A stretch of DNA of 47,279 nt, taken from the NCBI GenBank assembly GCA_903868145.1, contig CAIPTY010000103.1:1-47279 (forward strand), in the 5' to 3' direction. The notes under the pieces are model-generated. The model was not told the DNA's origin and searched no databases. It worked only from the letters and a program-made list of their open reading frames with translations. Numbering within the stretch: the stretch's first letter is position 1; every line of letters starts with the position of its first letter. Source of the stretch: an uncultured Desulfuromonadales bacterium (GTDB lineage Bacteria; Desulfobacterota; Desulfuromonadia; Geobacterales; Pseudopelobacteraceae). Shown piece by piece: positions 24,546 through 34,298 of the stretch. The position numbers and the translations under genes were made by a program.

Positions 24546-27500
24546 TTAACTGAATTCCTTTTCCAGCGCCGAGAAGAGCTCCGATACTTTCGCATCAAGC
24601 TCATCAATCAGCTCTCCGACTTGATCCGGCGATGCCCCCTCAAGCTCTTTCTCAAGTTTGTCAGCCGTCATTCTTACCGGATAGGCACAGATATTGGCGG
24701 CTATCCCCTTGATGGTATGAGCCTCACGCTGGGCTGACGTGTAATCCTGTATTTTCAGGTAACTACGCAGTTCTCCCATGCGCCTGGGTATATCCTGACG
24801 TGTCATGGTTATTATTTCGTTGACAAAAGGACGGTCTCCCTCGAAACGCTCCAGCAGTTTTACCAGACAATACGGTTCGGTCTCCGTTTCTGGACGCGCT
24901 TCCGGCCCCAGGTCCTGACCGGAAGTGCCGGTCGCTACCAGACTGAGAACAATCCTCTGCAATTCCTTCTTGCTGACCGGTTTGGTGATGTAATCGTCCA
25001 TGCCGGCGGCCATACACTTCTCCCGGTCTCCCTGCATGGCGTTGGCAGTCATTGCCACTACCATAATCCCGTGATTCAAAACCTTCGAGCGAGGATCCCG
25101 AATCATGCGGGTGGCTTCGTATCCATCCATTATCGGCATCTGGCAGTCCATCAATACCAGATCGTAGGGAGCCAGTTCCAGGGCCTGTACAGCCTCGTTG
25201 CCATCGGCAACCACATCAATGGTAAGCCCCATCTTTTTCAGAAGTGCCACCGCAACCATCTGATTTACGATATTGTCTTCCGCCAGCAGTACCCGCTTCC
25301 TTCCGGTGATTATTTCGTCGACAGGATTATGGGCACGTATTGGATCGATGGAAACAGCTTGATGCGAAGCGCCCCCCAATACCAGCGCAAGGCAGTTTTT
25401 CATCTGTTCATAGCGCACGGGCTTGGCGAGACAGGCGGTAAAACCATTCTCGTTCGCCACCTGCCGGTCGCTGTGCCAATCCTGCGGAGTGAGCAATATC
25501 AGCCGAATATCGCTCAGGTCCGGATTAGCGGAAATACGCCGCCCCAGTTCTTCACCGTCCATGCCGGGCATCTGATAATCGATGATGGCTGCATCAAATC
25601 GTACGTTGTCTGAGACAGCGTTTTTCAGGAGAGTCAGGGCAGTGTCACCATCCGGCGCTGTAGCGTACTGGCATCCCCATGAATCCAGCAGGGTGATCAT
25701 CAAAAAGCGGCTGGTCGGGTTATCATCCACAATGAGCACGTTTTTGCCGGAAAGTGTCTTCAGGGTAGGGTCATCAGGCTCAACTGCCGGTTGCCCCGAT
25801 GGTTTCGTCAGAACTACGGTAAACCAGAATGTTGATCCTGCCCCCACCGTACTCGTGACGCCGATTTCGCCTCTCATCAGTTCTGCCAACTGTTTGCAGA
25901 TTGCCAGCCCCAGACCGGTTCCACCGTATGTGCGGGTGGTGGAGCCATCCGCCTGGGTAAAGGGAGCAAAAATCTCGTCCTGACGATCAGGCGAAATACC
26001 GATGCCGGTATCCTTTACCGAAATACGCACAACCGCTTCCGATTCGTTTTCCGATTCCAGTTCGGTTCTGATGAAGACTTCACCGGAATTGGTAAATTTA
26101 ACCGCATTGCCGGCCAGGTTGATGATGACCTGGCGTATTCGTCCCGGATCGCCCTTCAGGGCTTTCGGTACCCGTGGATCAGTCAGGCAGAGCAGTTCCA
26201 GCCCTTTCTCCAAGGCACGGGAGGAGAGTATTTCCACTGTTTCATCCAGAGTGGTCCTGAGGTCAAAGGTGATTTCTTCCAGATCAAGCTTGCGAGCTTC
26301 GATCTTCGAGAAGTCCAGAATGTCGTTGATCAGAGCCAGCAGCGATTCGCCACTGGATCGAATGATACCGGCATAGTTGGACTGCTGCGGCGTAAGGTCC
26401 GTGTCAAGCAAGAGTCCTGTCATACCGATCACACCATTCATTGGTGTGCGAATTTCATGGCTCATGGTTGCCAGGAACTCGCTCTTTGCCTGGGTAGCGG
26501 CCTGGGCATCCTCAAGCGCCGAGCTGAGCTGTAGATTTGTTTGTTCAAGCTCCTCGGAAAAGGCTACCAGCTTTTTTTCCGTCTTTTTACGCGCGGTGAT
26601 GTCGTAATTTGTGCCGATCATGCGAACCGGATTGCCCGCGTCGTCCCTGACAACTGCAGCGCTGGCCTTTATGTGGCGGATCTGGCCGTCCGGCCAGACG
26701 ATCCGGAACTCAACATCAAAATCCGTGCCGCTGATAATCGCCCGGTAGATCTCTTCGTCCAGCAACTGCAGATCATCCGGGTGAACCCCTGTACGCCAGA
26801 TGTCATATGCATCGAACACCTGATCGGAACTGACGCCAAACAGATTGAACATACGTGAATCCCATTCAAGGAGATTCGTCTTGAGGTCAAGATCCCACAC
26901 GCCTATCCCGGAGGCGCTTGTAGCCAGATCAAAGCGTTCATTCAGGAGCTGCAGGCGTTCCTCGTTGAAACGAAATTTCCGTTCGACCCGCTTCTGCAGG
27001 GAAATGTCGACGAAGCTCTCAATCAGCCTGTCCTTACCGTTGATACTGACGTGCTGTACGGATGTGATGACAGGAAACATGGTATTGTTCCTGCGAACAA
27101 TAAGCCTTTCGGTGTTTTCGATGTTATCGCCGGCTTCACACACGGGACAGGGATCACTCTGGCTCTTGCAGATGATCTGCCTGCACGGCTTCCCCTCAAT
27201 CTCTTCGCGGGGGGCACCGTACATGGCAGAGAAAGCGGGATTTGTGCGTTCGATGATGTGAGTTTCAGGGTCGACGATGACCAGTCCCATGGTGAGATTG
27301 TCAAAAAGGGTCTGAAGGAAGCAGGTATTTTCATGAAGCAGCAGATCACTCTGCCTTTTCTGGATATGGTTCTTGACCCTCAGGACAAGTTCAAGCGCAT
27401 CAAAAGGCTTTGCAAGAAAGTCATCGGCGCCTTTTTCCAAAGCATAGACAGCATCTGCGCGGCATCCGGCCACGACAATCACCGGAACGGAGGCGAACTG

Positions 27501-27722
27501 CGGGGAGCTTTTGAGAATCTCCAGCATCTCAATCCCGCCCATGACGGGCATCACCAGGTCCAGAAGAATCAGGACGATGTCGCCATGTTCCTTCAGCAGT
27601 TCCAATCCTTCCTGACCATTTTCAGCCATCAGGAAGCGGCTGAAATGCCCTGAGAGCATCGACTGCATCATTTCGCGACTTATCGCCTCGTCATCAACTA
27701 TCAGAATCCGGCCAGTATTCAT
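24546..27722 (-). CDS. Hybrid sensor histidine kinase REC-PAS-PAS-HisKA-HATPase-REC-REC-Hpt
   Basis: I take the ATG at 27722 (1058 residues) because it forms an ATGA overlap with the upstream response regulator stop; the longer frame to 27791 lies inside that gene. Domains in order: receiver (1-120, Asp55 in ILLDLVMP), PAS (about 130-245), PAS with PAC (about 265-380), coiled linker, HisKA with His422 in [10 protein letters not shown], HATPase with N-box NAVKF and G-boxes DTGIGIS and GGTGLGLAI, receiver 2 (Asp715), receiver 3 (Asp859 in LMDCQMP), and Hpt with His1001 in [11 protein letters not shown]. It has no membrane helices, so it is a cytosolic phosphorelay hub. The first PAS has four cysteines (180, 185, 192, 195) that may bind a cofactor. 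The output regulator is not adjacent. Confidence 0.93.
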   Translation of the reverse strand: MNTGRILIVDDEAISREMMQSMLSGHFSRFLMAENGQEGLELLKEHGDIVLILLDLVMPVMGGIEMLEILKSSPQFASVPVIVVAGCRADAVYALEKGADDFLAKPFDALELVLRVKNHIQKRQSDLLLHENTCFLQTLFDNLTMGLVIVDPETHIIERTNPAFSAMYGAPREEIEGKPCRQIICKSQSDPCPVCEAGDNIENTERLIVRRNNTMFPVITSVQHVSINGKDRLIESFVDISLQKRVERKFRFNEERLQLLNERFDLATSASGIGVWDLDLKTNLLEWDSRMFNLFGVSSDQVFDAYDIWRTGVHPDDLQLLDEEIYRAIISGTDFDVEFRIVWPDGQIRHIKASAAVVRDDAGNPVRMIGTNYDITARKKTEKKLVAFSEELEQTNLQLSSALEDAQAATQAKSEFLATMSHEIRTPMNGVIGMTGLLLDTDLTPQQSNYAGIIRSSGESLLALINDILDFSKIEARKLDLEEITFDLRTTLDETVEILSSRALEKGLELLCLTDPRVPKALKGDPGRIRQVIINLAGNAVKFTNSGEVFIRTELESENESEAVVRISVKDTGIGISPDRQDEIFAPFTQADGSTTRTYGGTGLGLAICKQLAELMRGEIGVTSTVGAGSTFWFTVVLTKPSGQPAVEPDDPTLKTLSGKNVLIVDDNPTSRFLMITLLDSWGCQYATAPDGDTALTLLKNAVSDNVRFDAAIIDYQMPGMDGEELGRRISANPDLSDIRLILLTPQDWHSDRQVANENGFTACLAKPVRYEQMKNCLALVLGGASHQAVSIDPIRAHNPVDEIITGRKRVLLAEDNIVNQMVAVALLKKMGLTIDVVADGNEAVQALELAPYDLVLMDCQMPIMDGYEATRMIRDPRSKVLNHGIMVVAMTANAMQGDREKCMAAGMDDYITKPVSKKELQRIVLSLVATGTSGQDLGPEARPETETEPYCLVKLLERFEGDRPFVNEIITMTRQDIPRRMGELRSYLKIQDYTSAQREAHTIKGIAANICAYPVRMTADKLEKELEGASPDQVGELIDELDAKVSELFSALEKEFS

Positions 27723-28405
27723 TGTGTCTGCTTCTCGCCGCCTGAATATGCTTCCGGCTTGCCATATATGGATTCGAGGCATTTGGGACATACGCCGTGG
27801 CTGAACTGGGCTTCCGAGTTTTCAGTTATGTATATTTCGATTTGTTCCCAGGAGTTGGAGACGTTTCGTATCTGTTTGCAATGCATGCAGATGGTGATAA
27901 TCCCTTCCAGTCGCCTGATTCTGGACAATGCCGATTCAAGCGCCTCGTTTTTCTGAACAAGCAGATCCCGCTGCGCCCTGACGAGGTCGTTGCGACGTTT
28001 CAATTGCAGTTGATTTCGAACCCTGAGCCTCACAATCGCAGGGTTATACGGCTTTGTAAGGTAATCGTGGGCGCCGAGCTCCAGGCCTTTAGCTTCACAT
28101 TCCGCCTCAGTCATCATGGTGATAAAAAGAACCGGGGTATCGCATAATGCCGGATTGTCAAGAATTTTGCGAAACACCTCATACCCGTCCATCCTCGGCA
28201 TGACAATATCAAGCAGTATGACATCGGGTCGCTGCGTCTCGGCAAGCTGCAGGGCGGATTCTCCGCTGTTCGCCAGAAAGATCTCGTAGTCACTGGCAAG
28301 AAAATGGCATAAACTCTCGACACTTATCGGTTCATCATCAACAATGAGAATCCTGCCTTTGGGTGCAGTCATTTGAGTTGCAACGTCCTTTCCCCCGCGG
28401 GGCAT
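27719..28405 (-). CDS. Response regulator with a C-terminal cysteine (zinc-finger-like) domain
   Basis: The frame gives 228 residues; an ATG at 28372 (217 residues) is equally possible since neither has an ideal Shine-Dalgarno. The receiver (about 17-135) has the acidic pair in ILIVDDEP, Asp66 in ILLDIVMP and Lys118 in TKPY. A coiled coil (about 138-165) leads to a domain with Cys173, Cys176, Cys206 and Cys209 (TICMHCKQIR, then FSHGVCPKCL). That pair of CxxC motifs around ENSEAQFSHG occurs in many signalling proteins of environmental bacteria and looks metal-binding. Its stop overlaps the start of the hybrid kinase, so the two are co-made and probably work in one phosphorelay. Confidence 0.87.
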   Translation of the reverse strand: MPRGGKDVATQMTAPKGRILIVDDEPISVESLCHFLASDYEIFLANSGESALQLAETQRPDVILLDIVMPRMDGYEVFRKILDNPALCDTPVLFITMMTEAECEAKGLELGAHDYLTKPYNPAIVRLRVRNQLQLKRRNDLVRAQRDLLVQKNEALESALSRIRRLEGIITICMHCKQIRNVSNSWEQIEIYITENSEAQFSHGVCPKCLESIYGKPEAYSGGEKQTQ

Positions 28406-28679
28406 AATCCCTCAGTCATTATAAACTGCGTTCCCGGCTTCACCTGCTGCTCGGGATACAATCTTCACAGGACTCCTGTGCTTCAAGGACTGTACCTCAA
28501 CTCGGGTGAGGGGTCAAATCAATACGCGACATCCGGGTTGGAACTCAACGTTCGCAGTTGTTAAAAAAGCTGTGGCACATTGATAGTATTGATGCATGAG
28601 CCGGAATTCCTAAAAACCGGATCGGTGGGTTCCAGGGGGCTGTTATGAGTGTTGACGACAGCTTTATTCATCCATTTAA

Positions 28680-29084
28680 TCAGACAGGCGGCTTGGGCAA
28701 CCTGTTTTTGCGGATGGAAAGATAGTGATTGTAGTCACCGGTGGGAACCAATATTCCATGGGGATCACGGAAATACATCCAGGCCATGTACTCCGACCCT
28801 TCAACATCAACTTTAATCTCTCTGCGGGTGTAATGGTGAGGGTGACCTTCAACCCGGTCAAGTACATTCAACGTTTCATCATCAACAGCATGCAACTCTC
28901 CGATTATCGGATAGCGAGCTTCTGTGCTGATCACGTAAGGATACCCGCCAGCGACATACATGGCATAATGCTCCCGTGTGTGTCCTGATCCATAACAACA
29001 TGAATCCTTCAATAATTCATGATTACTGCTGGAGTGTCGTAGTGTGCCGTAGACAAATACAAGATGTTTCTGCTCGTTTTGCAT
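28680..29084 (-). CDS. Gamma-glutamylcyclotransferase-like (GGCT/AIG2) protein
   Basis: The 134-residue protein starts with HLVFVYGTLRHSSSNHELL, the family hallmark (VYGTLR), which builds the substrate pocket. It continues with YPYVISTEARYPIIGELHAVDDETLNVLDRVEGHPHHYTRREIKV, matching the AIG2/GGCT fold, whose catalytic Glu is in the VEG.P.Y.R segment. Enzymes of this type release 5-oxoproline from gamma-glutamyl amines or peptides; the substrate is not defined here. I prefer ATG 29084 (GGGGG six bases upstream) over a GTG at 29126. Confidence 0.85.
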   Translation of the reverse strand: MQNEQKHLVFVYGTLRHSSSNHELLKDSCCYGSGHTREHYAMYVAGGYPYVISTEARYPIIGELHAVDDETLNVLDRVEGHPHHYTRREIKVDVEGSEYMAWMYFRDPHGILVPTGDYNHYLSIRKNRLPKPPV

Positions 29085-29348
29085 GATTGGCCCCCGCAGG
29101 ATTCCTTCCACTGGACAACAGTACACTACACCGCCATATTTCAGTTTGTCTATGCTATCTTTAAACTTATCCAGGCATGCCGGGTAAAAGTTACTCTTGA
29201 CAGTCCGGAAAGGTTGTACATTTTCCTTGCTTTTGTGATGAATTCTGTACTATGTTCCAACGCGCTGGGTGATTAGTTTGGCTGATATTTTGCCGCGGGA
29301 TGTCGTACTCGGGAGAAAGTCATCTTTTCCTTTTTTCCCCGGCAGCCC

Positions 29349-29425
29349 GGGGTTGTAGCTCAGTCGGTTAGAGTGCCAGCCTGTCACGCTGGAAGTCGCG
29401 GGTTCGAGCCCCGTCAACCCCGCCA
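29349..29425 (+). tRNA. tRNA-Asp (anticodon GUC)
   Basis: The 77-base sequence folds as a standard cloverleaf. Acceptor arms GGGGTTG and CAACCCC pair fully, the D-arm is TAGCTCAGTCGGTTAGA, the anticodon arm CCAGC-CTGTCAC-GCTGG carries GTC, and the T-arm GCGGGTTCGAGCCCCGT is present. The discriminator is G, and CCA is encoded at 29423-29425. No mismatch is seen in the stems. It stands alone, followed at once by a terminator. Confidence 0.97.
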
Positions 29426-29432
29426 TTAAATG

Positions 29433-29468
29433 AAAAAAGGCATCTGCTTACCCGCAGGTGTCTTTTTT
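29433..29468 (+). terminator. Rho-independent terminator behind tRNA-Asp
   Basis: The stem GGCATCTGC/GCAGGTGTC (two G-U pairs, loop TTACCC) is extended by AAAAAA/TTTTTT flanks. It ends in a run of six T on the plus strand eight bases after the tRNA. The A-tract also makes it usable from the other side for the NtrC-type gene, whose stop is at 29496. Confidence 0.85.
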
Positions 29469-29495
29469 GCTTTTCAAGCGTATGAAGCCTTCTGA

Positions 29496-30887
29496 TTACG
29501 CCCCTCCCGTACCATCCATCCCCATCCGTCTGATCTTTTCCACCAGTGTTGTCCTGTTGATCCCCAGGATCGCAGCGGCCCTGGCCTTGACGCCGTTCGA
29601 CAAGGCCAGGGCCTGACTGATGAGCGAACGTTCAATATCTGAGACAGCGGCTACCATGTCCAGACCATTTTCGGTGAGCACAATACGGATTGCGCCATTG
29701 AGGTGAGGCTGGCCGCATATATCGGTCGGCAGATCCTCCAGCATGATTGTATCTCCGCCTGTCAGGGCAACCAGGCGCTCCACCATGTTCTCAAGCTCCC
29801 GCACATTGCCGGGCCAAGTGTAGTGTTCCAGCGCCTCGAGCGCGCGTCCGTTGATGGTCATGTTCGTCCTGCTCATCAACCGGCAGCATTTCTCCAGAAA
29901 GAGGCCTACAAGCGGCAGAATATCCTCCCTCCGCTCACGCAGGGGCGGCAGATGAAGCGGAATAACATTGAGGCGATAGTACAGGTCTTCACGGAAATTG
30001 CCCTGCCTGACCTCCTGCCCCAGATCCAGATTGCTCGCCGAAATCACCCGAACATCAAGTTTGACAGGGGTATTGGAGCCAAGTCGCTCCACCTCCTGTT
30101 CCTGGAGAACCCGCAGAAGTTTGGCCTGCAGATGCTGGGGCATGGTTCCGATCTCATCCAGGAAAATTGTGCCGTGGCCGGCCGCCTCGAATTTGCCGGC
30201 CTTGTCTCGCATTGCGCCGGTAAACGCGCCTTTGACGTGACCGAACAGTTCGCTCTCGAGAAGGGTTTCCGGTATGGCGCCGCAATTGACGGCCACGAAC
30301 GGCTTATGTCTGCGGGAACCGTTATAATGAAGCGCCTTGGCAACCAGTTCTTTGCCGGTGCCCGATTCGCCGGTTATCAGCACCGTTGAGTCGGTTTTGA
30401 CAATCCGGGACATCAGCTCGAAGATTTTTTTCATGGCCGGTGATATGCCGATGATGTTACTGAACTCAAAACGCCCCTGGAGCTGTTTGCGGAGATACAC
30501 ATTTTCAGAGAGCAGGTGCTGTTTTTCTGTAGCCTTGTTGAGGACTATTTTCAACTCGTCAAAATTGACCGGCTTGGTGATATAGTCGAATGCACCCTCT
30601 TTCATCGCGCTGACTGCCGTTTCCGCCGAAGCGTGGCCGGTCACGACGATCACCTCCGTGGAAGAGGAAAGTCGGCGGGAATGCTGAAGTATCTGGATAC
30701 CGGATATATCGGGCAGGAAAAGGTCCGAAACGATCAGCGGGAAATGCACCCGTTCAATCAGGGCTAAAGCTGCTTCTCCCGTCGCAGCCAGGGTTACGTC
30801 ATAGCCGGCGGACTTAAGCAGCAGCCCCAATGCTTCACGGCCAGATTCATCGTCATCGATCAAAAGTATGTTAACCGCATGCTGCAT
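29496..30887 (-). CDS. NtrC-family sigma-54-dependent response regulator
   Basis: The 463-residue protein has a receiver (1-120, phospho-acceptor Asp55 in LIVSDLFLP). The AAA+ central domain has Walker A GESGTGKE at 173-180 and the sigma-54-contact loop GAFTGA at 220-225, plus DEIGTMP and the arginine-finger region [18 protein letters not shown] Fis-type HTH ends it ([34 protein letters not shown]). It activates sigma-54 promoters after phosphorylation. No kinase is adjacent. A sigma-54-like promoter exists at the left edge of the window; any link is speculation. It converges on tRNA-Asp, with a shared hairpin terminator between. Confidence 0.95.
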   Translation of the reverse strand: MQHAVNILLIDDDESGREALGLLLKSAGYDVTLAATGEAALALIERVHFPLIVSDLFLPDISGIQILQHSRRLSSSTEVIVVTGHASAETAVSAMKEGAFDYITKPVNFDELKIVLNKATEKQHLLSENVYLRKQLQGRFEFSNIIGISPAMKKIFELMSRIVKTDSTVLITGESGTGKELVAKALHYNGSRRHKPFVAVNCGAIPETLLESELFGHVKGAFTGAMRDKAGKFEAAGHGTIFLDEIGTMPQHLQAKLLRVLQEQEVERLGSNTPVKLDVRVISASNLDLGQEVRQGNFREDLYYRLNVIPLHLPPLRERREDILPLVGLFLEKCCRLMSRTNMTINGRALEALEHYTWPGNVRELENMVERLVALTGGDTIMLEDLPTDICGQPHLNGAIRIVLTENGLDMVAAVSDIERSLISQALALSNGVKARAAAILGINRTTLVEKIRRMGMDGTGGA

Positions 30888-30982
30888 GCCAACGTCCCCG
30901 ATCAGTTTGGAATTCTGCAGGTATTTAATCGGCAGACGTTACGATTTGCAAGGAGAAATGCTGCGTACGGCTAATTTCTTCG

Positions 30983-32344
30983 TCAAGCACCGGTCACTTC
31001 CCGGATAGCCTGCTCCAGGCCGTCCATCAGCAGCTCCAGCTCATGCATCGTGACGGCAAGCGGCGGATACACGACGATGGTATTGCCCAGCGGGCGGGAG
31101 AATATCCCCAATCGCCGGGCTGCGAGGCAGACACGGATACCGACCTTTAATTCCCATGGATAGTGGCGACGAGTCGCCCTGTCCTCCACCAGCTCAACAC
31201 CAGCCGCCATGCCGCACTGCCGGACTTCACCCACGTGGGGCAGTCCGGCATATGCCGCAAGCCGGACAGCAAGATACGCAATCTTTGGCACCAGCCCTTC
31301 CAGCAGCCGGTCGCTTTCGAACAGCTCCAGGCTCTTCAGGGCAACGGCGCATGCCAGGGGATTGCCGGTAAAGGTATGACCGTGAAAAAAAGTCTTGAGC
31401 CGGGCATAGTCACCCAGAAAGGCGCTGTACACCTCGTCGTTTGTCACGGTTGCCGCAAGGGGCAGATACCCGGCGGCTATACCCTTGGAGAGCGCCATGA
31501 TATCAGGCACCACCGCTTCGTGGTCGCAGGCGAACATCCGCCCGGTGCGTCCGAAGCCGGTCGCCACCTCATCGGCTATCATAAGTATGCCGTGACTATC
31601 ACACAACTCCCGAACCCGCTTGAGAAAGCCCGGAGGCTGGACAATCATACCGCCCGCCCCCTGCAGAAGAGGTTCGATCACCAGTCCGGCACAGACTGCA
31701 GCGTGTTCCCGCATCACTGCATCGAGGGCATCGATGCACTTCATGCCGCAGGTCTCAGGGGTGTCGCACCCCAGTTCGCAGCGGTAGCAGTAGGGCGCAG
31801 GAACCTGGATCGTCTCGAACATCAGCGGTTTGAAGGTAGCGTGGTAGATCTCGATACCGCCGACGCTGACCGCCCCGAGGGTATCTCCGTGGTAGGCATG
31901 ACGGAAGGTGATGAAGCGCGTCCGCTCGGGACAGCCCCGGTGAATCTGGTACTGAAAGGCCATTTTGACCGCCACTTCCATGGCGGTTGAGCCGTTATCG
32001 GAATAAAAAATCCGGGTAAGGCCTTGCGGTGTAATTTCCGCCAGTCTGCGCGCCAGGATAATGCTCTGCTCGCCGGCCAGTCCCAGCAGCGTCGAGTGTT
32101 CCAGCCGGTCAACCTGGATCTTGAGCGCTTCGTTGAGCTCATGGCGACAATGGCCATGGACGTTTGTCCACATGGAAGCGACTCCGTCCAGATAGCGATT
32201 GCCGTCACTGTCGATCAGCCAGCTCCCCTCGCCCCGAACGATCACGAGCGGTTGATCCTGTTCCCACTCCTGCATCTGGGTGAAGGGATGCCAGACATGC
32301 CGCCTGTCCCACTCCCTCAGTTGTTCAGTCGAATATGCGCTCAC
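30983..32344 (-). CDS. bioA: Adenosylmethionine-8-amino-7-oxononanoate aminotransferase BioA
   Basis: The 453-residue PLP enzyme converts KAPA to DAPA using SAM as amino donor in biotin synthesis. Landmarks are the N-terminal RRHVWHPFTQM (BioA-specific Trp/His), NGSTAMEVAVKMAF, RHAYHGDTLGAVSVGG, the PLP-binding Asp in LMIADEVATGFGRTG, and Schiff-base Lys287 in ALSKGIAAGYLPLAA. HGHTFTGNPLACAVA follows. The cysteine-rich insert PYCYRCELGCDTPETCGMKC is a normal feature of a BioA subgroup. It is third in bioB-bioD-bioA and overlaps bioD by four bases, so it is translationally coupled. Confidence 0.97.
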   Translation of the reverse strand: MSAYSTEQLREWDRRHVWHPFTQMQEWEQDQPLVIVRGEGSWLIDSDGNRYLDGVASMWTNVHGHCRHELNEALKIQVDRLEHSTLLGLAGEQSIILARRLAEITPQGLTRIFYSDNGSTAMEVAVKMAFQYQIHRGCPERTRFITFRHAYHGDTLGAVSVGGIEIYHATFKPLMFETIQVPAPYCYRCELGCDTPETCGMKCIDALDAVMREHAAVCAGLVIEPLLQGAGGMIVQPPGFLKRVRELCDSHGILMIADEVATGFGRTGRMFACDHEAVVPDIMALSKGIAAGYLPLAATVTNDEVYSAFLGDYARLKTFFHGHTFTGNPLACAVALKSLELFESDRLLEGLVPKIAYLAVRLAAYAGLPHVGEVRQCGMAAGVELVEDRATRRHYPWELKVGIRVCLAARRLGIFSRPLGNTIVVYPPLAVTMHELELLMDGLEQAIREVTGA

Positions 32345-33057
32345 AGACCCAGCTCCCGAAGCACGATATCCGTTTCCGCCTGACCGTCCAGCCAGTCTGC
32401 CAGGCCGATGGCCACTTCCATCTCGTCGATATCATCGCGGTGCGGCCAGACACCGAGCACGGGCGCCCCGCACAAGGAACCGATATGATGGGCGGCGCTT
32501 TGTTCAGCCGGACCGGGCGAAACCGGAAAATTATTGATGATTACACCGGTAACGGTAAGATCCATCTGTTGCGCCGCAAAGCAGGTCAACAGCGTGTGGT
32601 TGATGGTTCCCATACCGGGACGCGCCACCACCAGCAGCGGCAACTCCAGCATCCTGGCCAGATCTGCCACCAGCAGACCGCCGGCAAGCGGCACCATCAG
32701 ACCACCGGCGCCTTCGACAATCATATAGTCGTGGCTGGCAGCAAGGCGGTCGAACGACTCCCGGATACGGGAAAAGTCTATCCGCACCCCGTCCAACCTG
32801 GCCGCTTCGGCAGGCGCTACCGCTTCCCGCAGCAGGTAGGGCGCGCTGTCCGGCTCACAGGTTACGCCCGCAGCCTGGCAAAGCAGCAGGGCATCGTCGG
32901 AGATCAGCCTGCCATTCTCCTCGCGGCAGCCGCTGGTCACCGGTTTCATCACACCGGCATTGATGCCGCGCAGCCGCAATAGATGGGCAAGCGCGGCCGC
33001 AACAACGGTCTTGCCGACGCCCGTATCCGTGCCGGTTATGAATATCCCCCGTGCCAT
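32341..33057 (-). CDS. bioD: Dethiobiotin synthetase BioD
   Basis: The 238-residue protein starts with FITGTDTGVGKT (P-loop at residues 9-17), followed by GVMKPVTSGC with the catalytic Lys. MIVEGAGGLMVPL and VTGVIINNF complete the family pattern. BioD closes the ureido ring of dethiobiotin from DAPA, CO2 and ATP. It lies seven bases behind bioB and overlaps bioA by four bases. Length is typical for BioD. Confidence 0.96.
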   Translation of the reverse strand: MARGIFITGTDTGVGKTVVAAALAHLLRLRGINAGVMKPVTSGCREENGRLISDDALLLCQAAGVTCEPDSAPYLLREAVAPAEAARLDGVRIDFSRIRESFDRLAASHDYMIVEGAGGLMVPLAGGLLVADLARMLELPLLVVARPGMGTINHTLLTCFAAQQMDLTVTGVIINNFPVSPGPAEQSAAHHIGSLCGAPVLGVWPHRDDIDEMEVAIGLADWLDGQAETDIVLRELGL

Positions 33058-33064
33058 AGTGGTG

Positions 33065-34063
33065 TTACCCGCAGCCGCAGGTCGCGATTCCCAGCCCCAG
33101 GTCGCCGATCATACGCCGGTCCTGCTCAGGATCGCGACCGGCCTTGGTCAGATAGTTGCCGGTCATCATGCCGCTGGCTCCGGCCATGAAGATCCATGAC
33201 TGCAGTTCGCGCAGGTTTTTGTCACGTCCCCCGCAGACCTTGATCTGACGATCCGGCAGCAGGAAACGATAGATGGCAATGGTCTTCAGGCATTCCAGGG
33301 GCGTCAGAAAGTTTGCATCGGCCAGTCGTGTCCCTTCAACCGGATCAAGAAAATTGACCGGTATGGAATCAACGTTCAGCTCCCGCAGTGTGAGCGCCAT
33401 CTCAATGCGCTGATCAAAACTCTCACCCAGGCCGAAGATGCCGCCGGAACAGACCTTGAGACCGGCGCGCTTGGCTGCCTTGACCGTTTCAACATCCTCC
33501 TGATAATCATGTGTCGAGCAGATATTCGGGAAGAAACTGCGGGCCGTCTCCAGGTTGTGGTGATAGGTGACCATACCCGCTTCTTTGAGGATCAGGGCGG
33601 TTTCATCACTCATGATGCCCAGGGAGCAGGACGGAAGGACTCCCGATTCGCTGCGGATACGCCGCAGTGTTGCGCAGATGCGATCCAGTTCGTCCCCCTT
33701 GCTGATGCCGGTACCGCTGGTGATAATGCCATAACAGGAAGCGCCGTTGTCCTCAGCCTGCTTGGCACAACGCACCATCTCATCCTCATCCACCAGGGCA
33801 TAGCTTGCAACCGCAGTCGAATGATGGGCAGACTGCGCGCAGAAGGCGCAGTTTTCGGGACATTTGCCTGATTTGGCGTTGATGATTGAGCAGAGAGTGA
33901 CCGTACTGCCCACAAAATGTTCCCGTATGCGCCCGGCCTCGGCAAAAAGCAGATACAGGTCTGTTCCATCCGCTCCGGTGAGCCGGAGAGCATCCTCAGT
34001 TGTGACAAGATAGCCGGTCAGAACCTTTTCCGTCAGATTCTGCACAAAATTTCGTACACTCAT
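33065..34063 (-). CDS. bioB: Biotin synthase BioB
   Basis: I set the start at 34063 (332 residues), six bases behind a perfect GGAGG; the frame is open to 34177. The radical-SAM cluster motif CxxxCxxC is Cys68, Cys72 and Cys75 in GKCPENCAFCAQS. Other BioB marks include NLETARSFFPNICSTHDY, VCSGGIFGLGES, SIPVNFLDPVEGT and KVCGGRDKNL, with the conserved Cys and Arg ligands of the [2Fe-2S] sulfur-donor cluster. BioB inserts sulfur into dethiobiotin. It is the first gene of the operon, behind the predicted BirA site at 34104-34137. Confidence 0.97.
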   Translation of the reverse strand: MSVRNFVQNLTEKVLTGYLVTTEDALRLTGADGTDLYLLFAEAGRIREHFVGSTVTLCSIINAKSGKCPENCAFCAQSAHHSTAVASYALVDEDEMVRCAKQAEDNGASCYGIITSGTGISKGDELDRICATLRRIRSESGVLPSCSLGIMSDETALILKEAGMVTYHHNLETARSFFPNICSTHDYQEDVETVKAAKRAGLKVCSGGIFGLGESFDQRIEMALTLRELNVDSIPVNFLDPVEGTRLADANFLTPLECLKTIAIYRFLLPDRQIKVCGGRDKNLRELQSWIFMAGASGMMTGNYLTKAGRDPEQDRRMIGDLGLGIATCGCG

Positions 34064-34082
34064 ATACCACCTCCGGCTCAAT

Positions 34083-34111
34083 CGATAGCACAGAGGACAC
34101 CGCATTGTCAA
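34083..34111 (-). promoter_or_regulatory. Probable promoter of bioBDA
   Basis: On the minus strand a perfect -35 TTGACA (complement of 34106-34111) is followed after 17 bases by CTATCG (complement of 34083-34088), a weak -10. The -35 lies inside one arm of the BirA-type palindrome, as expected for repression. Confidence 0.5.
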
Positions 34112-34137
34112 CCAAGTCGGAATTGAAAGTTGACAAT
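34104..34137. promoter_or_regulatory. Predicted BirA (biotin repressor) operator
   Basis: ATTGTCAAC (34104-34112) and GTTGACAAT (34129-34137) form a perfect 9-base inverted repeat with a 16-base spacer. Written as TTGTCAACC-N14-AGTTGACAA, it parallels the E. coli BirA operator (TTGTAAACC, spacer, GGTTTACAA). It is 41 bases upstream of bioB and covers its -35. The repressor gene is not in this window. Confidence 0.82.
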
Positions 34138-34187
34138 AATAGAAACGGAGAGACGGCTGACACTCAATCAGATTCACAACAAAAAAA

Positions 34188-34282
34188 CCGGCGAGGATTG
34201 AGGCAGCGAGGCCTACTTGGCAGAGGGTTGAGCTGCCGAAGACGAGCCAACGAGGATAGGGTCTTGATAGGGAATTGGAGTT
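34188..34282. repeat. MITE-like repeat (family A), copy lacking the left terminal repeat
   Basis: The core (ggcgaggattgaggcagcga, then ttgagctgccgaagacgagc) and the right end (gataggg.cttgatagggaattgg) match the copies at 47.2 kb and 24.45 kb. The left terminal repeat (attccaattccagatcaagg) is absent. The core can fold through GGCAGC/GCTGCC. It lies between the biotin operator and the end of the GspE/PilB-type ATPase gene. Confidence 0.8.
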
Positions 34283-34298
34283 AAACGTTTTTTCAGAA

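Noticed and set aside
28570-28600. TGGCAC before TTGATG as a sigma-54 promoter
   Set aside because: The -12 box is missing at the required spacing.
31740-31810. Cysteine-rich insert in BioA as a novel metal site
   Set aside because: The same PYCYRC...C pattern is a regular feature of a known BioA subgroup, so it is not unusual.
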